Assembly: GCA_041879415.1 (NCBI GenBank)
Contig: CP090852.1
Location: forward strand, 1 to 64,000
Origin: Vibrio chagasii
Lineage (GTDB): Bacteria > Pseudomonadota > Gammaproteobacteria > Enterobacterales > Vibrionaceae
Direction of reading: 5' to 3'
DNA: 64,000 nt
Both the position numbers and the translations under genes were made by a program. The notes under the pieces are model-generated. The model saw only the letters and a list, made by a program, of their open reading frames with translations. It did not search any database and was not told where the DNA came from. This document shows positions 9,147 through 17,468 of this stretch, piece after piece. The stretch's first letter is position 1. Every line of letters starts with the position of its first letter.

Positions 9147-10703
9147 ATGAGCCACCAATCTGCTTCTCCACAACTTTCAGAACAACAACAGCGCTTTAGC
9201 AATATCATTTCAGATGCCAACCTGTCGCCAAAACAGAAATCGAGCTATCTTGCCTTAGAAGCTGAAGCGAGCCTACCGTACATGTCGGTAAGTCACGAAG
9301 TAGAACAAGCCTTACAACAAGGCGTGCTATGTGACATGTTTGAAGGTCACGCTCCATTTAAGCCGCGCTATGTGCTTCCTGACTATTCTAAATACTTACA
9401 TCAAGGCTCAAAGTATTTAGAGCTTAGCGCGGCAACTAATTTCGATGAAGCATTGAACATGCTTACCATCCTGTACCATCACGTCCCTTCGGTCACATCT
9501 ATTCCGGTTTACTTAGGTCAGTTGGATGATGTGTTAATGCCTTTCGTTGGCGATCTAACAGAAGAGCAGGTTTATCAAAAGCTTAAGCTATTCTGGATCA
9601 TGCTAGACCGCACACTGCCAGACGCGTTCATGCATGTGAATATCGGGCCAAGAGACAACGTTATCTGCCGTACTATTTTACGAGTTGATGCTGAACTCAA
9701 GCAGATTGCGCCAAACCTTACTTTTATGTACGACCCAGCCGTAACACCTGATGATTTGCTGCGTCATGCTGCGAGCAATATTTGTGAATGCAGTAAACCA
9801 CACATCGCTAACTACCCAGCACACGCTGCGGCATACGGTGATAAGCGCTTTGGCATCGTGAGCTGTTACAACTCTCTGCCTCTGGCTGGTGGATCAAACA
9901 CGTTAGTACGTATGAACCTGAAACAAGTGGCGTTGAAGTCTGAGGACAGTGTCGATTTCCTACAGCAAGTGTTACCACACTACAGCGCTATCATGGTTGA
10001 GCTTATGAACGCTCGCAGCCGCTTCTTGCATGAGGAATCTAACTTCTTCGAGGGCTTTTTAACCAAAGAAGGTTTGATCGAGGAAGATCGCTTTGCACCA
10101 ATGTTTGGCATCTACGGTATGGCTGAAGCCGTGAATATCTTGATGGAGAAAGAGGGCAAAGCGGGGCGTTATGGTCATGACGAACAAGCTAACCAATTTG
10201 GACATCGCATTTCAGAAAAACTGGCTGAGATCGTTGATCGCTCTGAAGTGAAATATGGTCTAGAAGGCAAGGCTCTATTGCATGCTCAAGGTGGTATCAG
10301 CTTAGATGAAGGTGTCACTCCAGGTGTGCGTATTCCTTATGGTACGGAGCCTGACCCAGTCTCTTACGTTCGTGCGACTGCGGGGCATCATAAATTCTAC
10401 ACCTCAGGTATCAGTGACATTTTGACCATTGACGAAACCGTGAAGTCAAATCCTGAAGCGATGTTCAACCTGTGTAAAGGCGCGATTCAAGCGGGTTACC
10501 GTGAGTTTACCGCTAACGTTGCATCAAACGACTTAGTTCGTGTGACAGGTTACATGATTAAGTTGTCTGACATCGCTAAATATGACGAAGAAGGTTCGCG
10601 CACCAACACTACTTTCTTAGGAGCTGAAGCGGCGAAAAATACGGGCATCTTAGAGCGTAAACCGCGCGTGGCAAGCTTAGAGATGTCGCCAACGTACGAA
10701 TAA
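9147..10703 (+). CDS. yjjI: YjjI-family glycyl radical enzyme
   Basis: A 518-residue protein of the YjjI (DUF3029) family. The glycyl radical site is RVTGYMIKL with the radical Gly at residue 468. The likely thiyl-radical cysteine is Cys240 in the segment SCYNSLPLAGG. It is shorter than pyruvate formate-lyase, as usual for YjjI. Its reaction is not established; E. coli carries it next to deoxyribonucleoside genes. Its activase YjjW begins 24 bases after its stop, forming a two-gene operon. It must be made and activated without oxygen, so expression is probably anaerobic. Confidence 0.9.
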   Translation: MSHQSASPQLSEQQQRFSNIISDANLSPKQKSSYLALEAEASLPYMSVSHEVEQALQQGVLCDMFEGHAPFKPRYVLPDYSKYLHQGSKYLELSAATNFDEALNMLTILYHHVPSVTSIPVYLGQLDDVLMPFVGDLTEEQVYQKLKLFWIMLDRTLPDAFMHVNIGPRDNVICRTILRVDAELKQIAPNLTFMYDPAVTPDDLLRHAASNICECSKPHIANYPAHAAAYGDKRFGIVSCYNSLPLAGGSNTLVRMNLKQVALKSEDSVDFLQQVLPHYSAIMVELMNARSRFLHEESNFFEGFLTKEGLIEEDRFAPMFGIYGMAEAVNILMEKEGKAGRYGHDEQANQFGHRISEKLAEIVDRSEVKYGLEGKALLHAQGGISLDEGVTPGVRIPYGTEPDPVSYVRATAGHHKFYTSGISDILTIDETVKSNPEAMFNLCKGAIQAGYREFTANVASNDLVRVTGYMIKLSDIAKYDEEGSRTNTTFLGAEAAKNTGILERKPRVASLEMSPTYE

Positions 10704-10727
10704 CCAAGTGTTCGAATCGCATTAATT

Positions 10728-11642
10728 ATGAAAATTTCTGATCTAACAACTCAAATGGCTAGGGTTAATAACAATAAGACAGAAAAACAAGCGAAGGTCA
10801 GCCGTGTGCTGACCTTTTCTTGTGTTGATGGACCGGGAAATCGGCTTGTACTGTTTCTACAGGGGTGCAATTTCGACTGTATAACCTGTCATAACCCTCA
10901 TACCATCAATCACTGTAATCATTGCGGAGATTGCGTTAGTGACTGCCCAAGCGGTGCTTTGAGTTCTGTTGGTGGCAAAGTGATATGGGATCCGGTGGCT
11001 TGCACCAATTGCGACCAGTGTATTGATGTTTGTGGCCACAAATCGAGTCCGAAAATCACTACGATGACGGTCTCAGAGGTATTAGAGCTGGTGAGACATA
11101 ATCAGTTCTTCCTGAGTGGTGTTACTATTTCGGGCGGCGAAGCGACCATGCAGCTGCCGTTTATCATTGACCTATTTGAAGCGATTAAAAGCGATCCGCA
11201 ACTAGCACATTTAACGTGCTTTATTGATAGCAATGGCTCGCTGTCAAAACAGGGCTGGGACAAGGTGTTGCCTTATCTTGATGGAGCAATGATTGATCTT
11301 AAATCTTGGCAATCAGAAACCCACAACTGGTTAGTGGGAAGAGGTAATCACCGTGTGTTTGAAACCATCAATTATCTAGCGGAACAAGGTAAGTTACACG
11401 AAGTTAGGCTTTTGCATATTCCGGGTAAGAGTGACCTTGAGGAAGAGATAGAGCAAGTTGGGCATTACTTAAAAGGATTGCCGAGTGATGTTCAGATTCG
11501 ACTTAATGCTTTTCAACATCACGGCGTGATTGGTGAGGCGTTGGATTGGCCTAAGTGTACAAAACAACAGATGCAAAACTTCCACGACAAGCTCTATGCG
11601 ATTGTTCAAAGACCGATGCAAACGCCAGAGGTGTACACCTAA
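10728..11642 (+). CDS. yjjW: YjjW-family glycyl radical enzyme activase
   Basis: A 304-residue radical SAM protein. The SAM-cluster motif CNFDCITC (CxxxCxxC) is near residues 45-52, and two ferredoxin-type cysteine sets follow: CNHCGDCVSDCP and CTNCDQCIDVC. This insert is typical of the activases of non-PFL glycyl radical enzymes. It would abstract hydrogen from Gly468 of the adjacent YjjI. It follows yjjI in the same direction. The ribosome site before the ATG at 10728 is weak, so the start may lie a few codons downstream. Confidence 0.9.
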   Translation: MKISDLTTQMARVNNNKTEKQAKVSRVLTFSCVDGPGNRLVLFLQGCNFDCITCHNPHTINHCNHCGDCVSDCPSGALSSVGGKVIWDPVACTNCDQCIDVCGHKSSPKITTMTVSEVLELVRHNQFFLSGVTISGGEATMQLPFIIDLFEAIKSDPQLAHLTCFIDSNGSLSKQGWDKVLPYLDGAMIDLKSWQSETHNWLVGRGNHRVFETINYLAEQGKLHEVRLLHIPGKSDLEEEIEQVGHYLKGLPSDVQIRLNAFQHHGVIGEALDWPKCTKQQMQNFHDKLYAIVQRPMQTPEVYT

Positions 11643-11669
11643 TATTCTCGCTCTTCAAGGACCAAAGAG

Positions 11670-12581
11670 CTAGGCTTCTAAAAACAGGTCACACAGCCAT
11701 TTGATCGCCTGATCATTCATATTTGGCTTGTTCCACACTAAGCTGTACGCCACTTTTCCGTAATCGAAGGGGAGTGGCTTACTCACTAATCCATGCGCTT
11801 GTTTCGCGTGTTCGGCCCACTGTTTCGAACAAGTGAACAGGAAAGGGGTATTGTGACAAAGTACAGCCGCGGCCCCAAAATCAGCGACCGAAATAGCCAT
11901 CTCTCTAGGCTTATGACGTTGCACTAAACTCTGCTCAAAGTAAGGCTGCGACAACTCATTATCTAAGATGCCAATGTGTTTGTAGTCTAGGTAGCCCTCA
12001 ACCGTCAGTTCTTTTTGTGCCAGCGGATGATGAGCCCCCATTAAGCACACCATCTCATCAGGTAGAATGGTTTCCCACACTAACTCTTTGTTGTCGGTAG
12101 GTGGCTGGGAAATATCGTGAGGCAATAAGATCAAGTTAACTTTACCGCTAAGCAAAGCATCGAACCCGAGCTGTTGCTTCGAATAGATATGAAGTTTGGC
12201 CTTTGGAGCAAGCTCTGTGGTGATTCTGCTGATCTTAGAGGCGAACACTTCAAAGGTACTCTCACGCATCGAGAGTGAAAAGCTGCCTTGGTACTCCTCA
12301 GGAGCAAAGCTCTTCTGATGAAGCAATCCATTCATGCTGGAAAGAATTGCGTGAACCGTTGGAGCAATTTGAAGTGCGAAGGGCGTTGGGATGAGCTTAG
12401 TGCCATCTCGGTAGAACAGCTCGTCGTTGAGGATCTCACGAAGCTGAGACAGAGTCTTACTTACACTTGATGGGCTTACATAGAGTTGCTCAGAGGTTTG
12501 AGTCACGCTATGGGTATTAAGCATTATGTGCAGGGCAGTGAGGTGCTTAAGGCTCACTCTCGATAAGTGTAAGTAATCCAT
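11670..12581 (-). CDS. LysR-family transcriptional regulator
   Basis: A 303-residue LysR-type regulator with the helix-turn-helix at about 10-65 (key stretch SEQLYVSPSSVSKTLSQLR) and an effector domain at 95-300. The N-terminal layout resembles the LeuO/YidZ/NodD-like subgroup. It lies downstream of, and in the same direction as, the HMG-CoA reductase gene with a 74-base gap. It ends 27 bases from the convergent yjjW. Target and ligand are unknown. Confidence 0.85.
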   Translation of the reverse strand: MDYLHLSRVSLKHLTALHIMLNTHSVTQTSEQLYVSPSSVSKTLSQLREILNDELFYRDGTKLIPTPFALQIAPTVHAILSSMNGLLHQKSFAPEEYQGSFSLSMRESTFEVFASKISRITTELAPKAKLHIYSKQQLGFDALLSGKVNLILLPHDISQPPTDNKELVWETILPDEMVCLMGAHHPLAQKELTVEGYLDYKHIGILDNELSQPYFEQSLVQRHKPREMAISVADFGAAAVLCHNTPFLFTCSKQWAEHAKQAHGLVSKPLPFDYGKVAYSLVWNKPNMNDQAIKWLCDLFLEA

Positions 12582-12598
12582 GTATGACTCACGAATTC

Positions 12599-12642
12599 AA
12601 ATTGGCTTGTGATTTTGAATCTACACCAAAACCGAACAAGCC
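12599..12642. repeat. Inverted repeat between HMG-CoA reductase and LysR genes
   Basis: GGCTTGT (12604-12610) and ACAAGCC (12636-12642) pair, with more A/T pairing outside. It has a 25-base loop and no clear T-run. It could be a weak terminator for the reductase or an operator of the LysR gene. Confidence 0.35.
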
Positions 12643-12655
12643 AAATTGATAAAGG

Positions 12656-13918
12656 TTATTTACGAGCTAACTTATGGTGAGCTCGTGAAAAGTGGCCTGC
12701 GCAAAATGCACCTACGATTGAAAGCTCACCGGCTAAACACAATGCAGCACAAACCTCAGCTAAGGCTTGGGATTTACCATTGCCGTGCAGGCCTAGCAAA
12801 TCAAGACACGCTTTTTGGCTTGGAAGGCTAGTACCACCACCAACAGTACCTACCATTAGGTTAGGAAGCGTTACGCTTGCGTATAAACCGCCTTCTTTGT
12901 TTAGCTCCATGCGAGTCATACCGATGGCAGATTCTGCAACACACGCAGCGTCTTGTCCGCAAGCGATGTAAAGTGCAGCCAGTGCATTAGCGTAATGGGC
13001 ATTGATACCGATAGTGCCGCTAAGAGCGCCGCCCACAGTAGTCATTTGACCAAACTGAACCATCTTCTCTGGCGTTGTGTGTAGATACTTAGCCACAAGT
13101 TCTGCTGGGATATTAACTTCAGCGGTGACCTTTTTACCACGAACGCTGCGCAAGGTTTGGGTATTCGCTTTCTTATCGCCCGACAAGTTGCCATCAAGGA
13201 AGGCGTGGTCAGGCTTAACTGGGGTGTTTTCTATGATGTACTCAAATACCGCATTGGTCGCGATGGTCACCATATTCTGACCAGATGCATCTCCCGTCAG
13301 AAACTCAAACACCAAATAAACATGGTTACCTTCAATGTTGATATTGATATCGGTAAGTTTGCCGTGGGAAGTCGTAGATTCAGCTAGGGTTTTAAACTTC
13401 TCATACTGAGTTACTGCCCATGCCACAAACTGTCCAGCTTCAACCAAACCTTGGAATGCAAAGCCAGGGGTGCGTGTGACACCTTCATTGAGCAACATTG
13501 CACTCGCACCACCACAAGCACTAATGAGTTTAGAGCCTCGGTTATAAGACGCGACAAGTGCTGCCTCGGTTGTTGCCAGTGGAACTAGGTAATCACCTTG
13601 GGCAAATAGGCCATTAACACGCAGCGGACCAGAAATACCGACAGGCACTTTCACTGTGCCAACGAAGTGCTCGATGTTTTTTTCGTAGGCTTGCATCTGA
13701 CTTTCGGTATGAGGGTCGAGTAGCTCTTGTTGTGATTCTGCGTTGTCGAGAGTCGTCCAACGGCGTGTCACATTCTTTTCTGTCAGGTAAGGGCTAGGTG
13801 TCAGCTTCTTTGCTGGCTTTTCAAAATGAGGCTGGAGTTTATTTTCTAATTCGTCTGCGGAGATATCGCCCCCTAAAATAGAAACATAGTCGCGGCGATG
13901 CAGATTTAGTTTTGGCAT
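12656..13918 (-). CDS. Hydroxymethylglutaryl-CoA reductase, class I type
   Basis: A 420-residue reductase converting HMG-CoA to mevalonate with NADPH. The four catalytic residues of class I enzymes are visible: Glu in TTEAALV, Lys in SGDKKAN, Asp in CGQDAAC and His in the C-terminal SRAHHKLAR. The cofactor motifs are GDASGQNM and GTVGGGTSLPSQ. It lacks the membrane domain of eukaryotic enzymes. The start is taken at MPKLNLHRRD; a 24-residue upstream extension is possible but hydrophobic and unlike the family. No other mevalonate-pathway gene is in the window. Vibrios are known to carry such a gene although they use the non-mevalonate route. Confidence 0.9.
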   Translation of the reverse strand: MPKLNLHRRDYVSILGGDISADELENKLQPHFEKPAKKLTPSPYLTEKNVTRRWTTLDNAESQQELLDPHTESQMQAYEKNIEHFVGTVKVPVGISGPLRVNGLFAQGDYLVPLATTEAALVASYNRGSKLISACGGASAMLLNEGVTRTPGFAFQGLVEAGQFVAWAVTQYEKFKTLAESTTSHGKLTDININIEGNHVYLVFEFLTGDASGQNMVTIATNAVFEYIIENTPVKPDHAFLDGNLSGDKKANTQTLRSVRGKKVTAEVNIPAELVAKYLHTTPEKMVQFGQMTTVGGALSGTIGINAHYANALAALYIACGQDAACVAESAIGMTRMELNKEGGLYASVTLPNLMVGTVGGGTSLPSQKACLDLLGLHGNGKSQALAEVCAALCLAGELSIVGAFCAGHFSRAHHKLARK

Positions 13919-14126
13919 AAATAGTATGAAGTAAAGTTTGTGCAGCAAATTGGTTTGCGCTGATTCTACCGAGTAATAAACCAGAAACAAGCGCCAGATA
14001 TAATGAGTTACAGTTTGTGTGCTTATTACATCAAAAAGTCGCTAAAGTGCTTGAGTTGTCTGGTTTCACACCCTACAAAATCGTCATTAAACTTGATTGT
14101 AGTTCAGCTCAAATGATCAGCAAGGT

Positions 14127-14468
14127 TTAGATATGGATGTCGAGCAGACTGCCAATAGCTTCATTTTGGCGCTCCACGACGCTAGCACCGACACGGTTAT
14201 AACTAGCACTCTGCGTTAATTTGACCAACGCATCGCTTGAAGAAGAAGTGGGTTCTGGTTCTTTGTCTTTAAATGAAAGGGATTGCTCAGGTTCAACTTG
14301 ATTAAAGCTGAAATCGCTGCCTTCGATTACATCGTCGTCAGATTCGGGCACATGTTCAGAGATTTGATTATGTTTTGAGGCTTGGTTGAGTTCGATAGCC
14401 GCTTCTTCAGCCATGTTGGCAGACTGCTGAATAATGGCGTAACCAGATTGAATACCAGATATCGACAT
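14127..14468 (-). CDS. Small protein with flagellar-rod-like ends, unknown function
   Basis: A 113-residue protein. The N-terminal helix (MSISGIQSGYAIIQQSANMAEEAA) and the C-terminal helix (NRVGASVVERQNEAIGSLLDI) look like the paired heptad helices of flagellar axial proteins. The middle (residues 35-80) is acidic, rich in Ser and Pro, and probably disordered. It ends LLDIHI. No flagellar gene is near. The likeness is my impression from the helix pattern and has not been tested. Confidence 0.55.
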   Translation of the reverse strand: MSISGIQSGYAIIQQSANMAEEAAIELNQASKHNQISEHVPESDDDVIEGSDFSFNQVEPEQSLSFKDKEPEPTSSSSDALVKLTQSASYNRVGASVVERQNEAIGSLLDIHI

Positions 14469-14589
14469 AGCAGGACCTTTAATTGACGTATGGGAAGAGT
14501 CTAGGTGGACGATATTTTAAGCGCAATGGTGAGCAGGAGAGATCTACAATAAAAGGATCAACTTAAGCTAAAATAGTGATGTCTGTCTA

Positions 14590-14751
14590 TTAACTGAACA
14601 GATCGTTCAATGCGTTTAGCTCTTCATCAGTAAGCAGAGTTTCTTTTTCTGTTTCCAAAGTGCCGTCTATCTCGCCTTGCAATGTTTTGAGTTGCTGTGG
14701 GCTGAGAAGTTGGATCTGCTGTTTAAATGCTTCAAATTGTTGTGTATTCAT
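14590..14751 (-). CDS. Small hypothetical protein
   Basis: A 53-residue protein starting MNTQQFEAFKQQIQLLSPQQ. The AAGGTC sequence just upstream supports this ATG over a longer frame (to 14814) with an unlikely N-terminus. It is predicted all-helical with an acidic tail LTDEELNALNDLFS. The N-terminal pattern of a helix followed by LSPQQLKTL also occurs at the start of some IS1595-type transposases, but no transposase body follows, so I treat it as a free-standing small protein. Confidence 0.5.
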   Translation of the reverse strand: MNTQQFEAFKQQIQLLSPQQLKTLQGEIDGTLETEKETLLTDEELNALNDLFS

Positions 14752-15107
14752 AATGTGACCTTGCTGCAATTCCATATGCTCTAATGAGCATAGACTACTG
14801 TTACCAGAAATCAAACAAGATTAAGCGAATATTAAACTTATTTTGTCGTTTCCTAGAACTAAGACAACTATAAATTTCTGTGGTCGCTTTTTGTCCGAGG
14901 AATGTTAAGCAAAGTTAAGGCTTGGTCAATCAAAGTCAGAAAGTCATGACAATGTAAAAATCGACTCAGCCCTTATGTAGTAAGGCTAGGTGAGGAGTTG
15001 CTCTACCTAATTATAGGTATTGGTAGAGCAATCTATAAATTTAACAAATGATCAAAAGATAAACAATTAACGCTATCATTTTGTTTTTACGGTATTTTGT
15101 GTTTCGT
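14752..15107. other. Spacer with two adjacent hairpins
   Basis: The 356-base spacer has no credible reading frame. It holds an imperfect hairpin at 14969-14988 (AGCCCTTA / TAAGGCT) and a perfect one at 14998-15031 (TTGCTCTACC / GGTAGAGCAA with a 14-base loop). Neither is followed by a clear T-run on either strand. They might be part of a structured RNA or an operator region downstream of yccS. Confidence 0.4.
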
Positions 15108-17297
15108 TCAAGAGGCGTCCGTTTCAAACGCTTTGTCGATTTTTACCTTAACTGCAAATTTGGTTGCTAGCGTATGCAGTTCTGGAAGCATTCGATAGAT
15201 CAAATGCAGCTGCTGTAGAACCATTCTGACAGAACTTTCATCTTCTTCTCGCCACTCACTCAAACGTTTATCCAAGTCAGGATCATAGGTATTTTTGACT
15301 TCACACTGCTCGCAGTGTGAGTAGAGCTGATCATTGAGCGCGTCGAGGTGCTCATGGATAACGCGGTGAGCATCTAAAACGAGCTTATGGGTTGCCTCGT
15401 CGTCGATACGTGTTCTATGCGCACCTAAAGCGGAAATGTAGCTTAATAGGGCATGGTTGAGCGTTAGGAAGCGGAAGCTCTCATCTTCAGAAGTGCGATA
15501 TTTCCCAGGCTCGACTAGCATACTGCTGATCGCCACGGTCAGGTTCGCATCGTTATTGTGCGCGCTACGACGAGCGATACGGTAATTCAGCGTGTCTTTC
15601 TTGCCGACACGATACTGACCGATGATTTGTGCCAAGTAATTCTTGTTGGCATCGAGCGCGTCGGCCATCACCTTGTGTAGTCGCTTTGATTGCCAGTCTG
15701 GTAACACATAAACGACAGCCAATACCGCCAGAGCACAACCTATAAAGGTATCTGCAAGCCGCGGCAGAACCACAGCGTAGCCTTCACCAAGCTGATTAAA
15801 GCAGAACAGTACTAATAGGGTGATGAAGCCTGTCGCGAAGCCGTAATTATTGATGCGGAACGCAAAGAACATCACGCCACTTATCACAATGAAGACCAAC
15901 TGGCTCTCTTGAGAAGGGAAGAAGGTCAGCAGTGGTACACCTATCAATAGACCAGCTACGGTGCCAATAACACGAGCAGTCAGCTTTTGGCGAGTAGCAC
16001 TGTAGTTGGGTTGGCAAACAAACAGTGTCGTTAGCAAGATCCAATAACCGCGTTCGATCTCAAACCCTTGGATGATTCCGTAGCCAAGTGTCAGTGTGAT
16101 TGCCATACGAATCGCATGACGAAATAGCATAGAGTCAGTATGTAGGTTGGCTTTGATCTTCTGCCACATTGCTGACAACGTATGTGGGTTTGTGTCGTCT
16201 AATACGTCTTCTTCTAGCTTTTCTGCATCTGGGTTACTGATGTTAGATAACTGCTTTTCAACGGTCGCTAGGTTATTGAAAAGATAATCCAGTTGGTTCA
16301 ACAGCGGCTTCCATTCAGGCTTATTCTGCTGGTGAAGATGATTAAGTGAAGACATCAGCTCATCGAGCGCCAATACAGACTTGTCACCATGTTGATACTC
16401 AGATCCAACTTTAAGCGAGCTCGCGACTTCTTTACATGCCGTTGCCTGCGCTTCTAGTAAATATTTGAAGCGAAACAGCACGTCAGAGCGTTCAAAGTGT
16501 TTAGCAAGCTCTTGATAACGATAGTGGGTCGAACTTACACGCTCATGAATGTCTTGTGCGATGAAATAAGTATTTAAGAAGCGGTCACTAGGGCCATCAA
16601 TGTGTCCACGCCTAGAACGGTTAAGCAGGGTTGCTTTACACATGTTGAGCGCGTTCACGGTGCTCGCATTTAATTTGGCTTCAATAATGCGATGTGGCTG
16701 AGGAATAAGGTCAGATACTGGGTAGAAAAGCTCTGCCTTGGACTCCATGTAGGTACCAATTTGGTCAAACACCGTGGCAAGGTTCTGCTGTACGGGTTGC
16801 ATTGGCCACACAATCTGCCAAATCATCGACATGAAGTAGTACCAAGCCGCGCCTGTTAATAGCAACAAAGGCTGGAACCATAAGTTAGTGCTCTCATGGG
16901 CACCTAGCATGGTGTAGATGGCCACTAGCAGCGAGCCAAACGCAATGCTTGCGTACTTAGGGCCAATTGCGCCCAGCATGATGAAAGAGAATGTTGACGC
17001 AAATAGACCTAACGCGAACAGCCACGGCGTGTCGAAAAGCAGCTCAATAGAAAAGGCAGCGATAGCAAAACAGATAAAGGTTAACGTCAGGGCTTTGAGC
17101 CGACCTGTAAAGCTATCGTCGCTTTCCGCCAGTGCGGCTGCGATGACACCTAGAATCAGTGGGGTGATGAGTGTGTTCTGTCCATAATACCAAGCAGGCA
17201 CCACCACACCGAGCAGAGTGATGAGAATTAATACGCTGTAATTTATGGTTTTATTTGCCCAATAGAGGCGTAATTTGGCTGAAAATTCCACAGTCAC
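15108..17297 (-). CDS. yccS: YccS-family inner membrane protein
   Basis: A 729-residue protein of the YccS/YhfK (FUSC-like) family. It has two blocks of five or six membrane segments (about 20-165 and 395-520), each followed by a cytoplasmic helical domain. The length fits the TIGR YccS family. The family is related to aromatic acid efflux protein AaeB, but YccS itself has no proven substrate. It starts at a GTG with only a weak ribosome site and is divergent from helD. A Cys pair lies in the C-terminal domain (SHCEQCEV). Confidence 0.85.
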   Translation of the reverse strand: MTVEFSAKLRLYWANKTINYSVLILITLLGVVVPAWYYGQNTLITPLILGVIAAALAESDDSFTGRLKALTLTFICFAIAAFSIELLFDTPWLFALGLFASTFSFIMLGAIGPKYASIAFGSLLVAIYTMLGAHESTNLWFQPLLLLTGAAWYYFMSMIWQIVWPMQPVQQNLATVFDQIGTYMESKAELFYPVSDLIPQPHRIIEAKLNASTVNALNMCKATLLNRSRRGHIDGPSDRFLNTYFIAQDIHERVSSTHYRYQELAKHFERSDVLFRFKYLLEAQATACKEVASSLKVGSEYQHGDKSVLALDELMSSLNHLHQQNKPEWKPLLNQLDYLFNNLATVEKQLSNISNPDAEKLEEDVLDDTNPHTLSAMWQKIKANLHTDSMLFRHAIRMAITLTLGYGIIQGFEIERGYWILLTTLFVCQPNYSATRQKLTARVIGTVAGLLIGVPLLTFFPSQESQLVFIVISGVMFFAFRINNYGFATGFITLLVLFCFNQLGEGYAVVLPRLADTFIGCALAVLAVVYVLPDWQSKRLHKVMADALDANKNYLAQIIGQYRVGKKDTLNYRIARRSAHNNDANLTVAISSMLVEPGKYRTSEDESFRFLTLNHALLSYISALGAHRTRIDDEATHKLVLDAHRVIHEHLDALNDQLYSHCEQCEVKNTYDPDLDKRLSEWREEDESSVRMVLQQLHLIYRMLPELHTLATKFAVKVKIDKAFETDAS

Positions 17298-17468
17298 TCG
17301 CTTGACGCACTAAAAACCATAATCCTAACAGAAATCAAGCACAAGAATTTGATACTTATCCATAATTGTCCGTAGGTGGTCATGAAAGCGTCGATAAGAT
17401 ATGAGATATTATTAATTCTCATTGCATCATGATATAAATTCAATATTCCCAATTAAGAGCACACTCCA

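Noticed and set aside
14590..14751. Small gene considered as a transposase remnant
   Set aside because: Only a short N-terminal pattern is shared; no catalytic region, terminal repeats or target duplications are seen.
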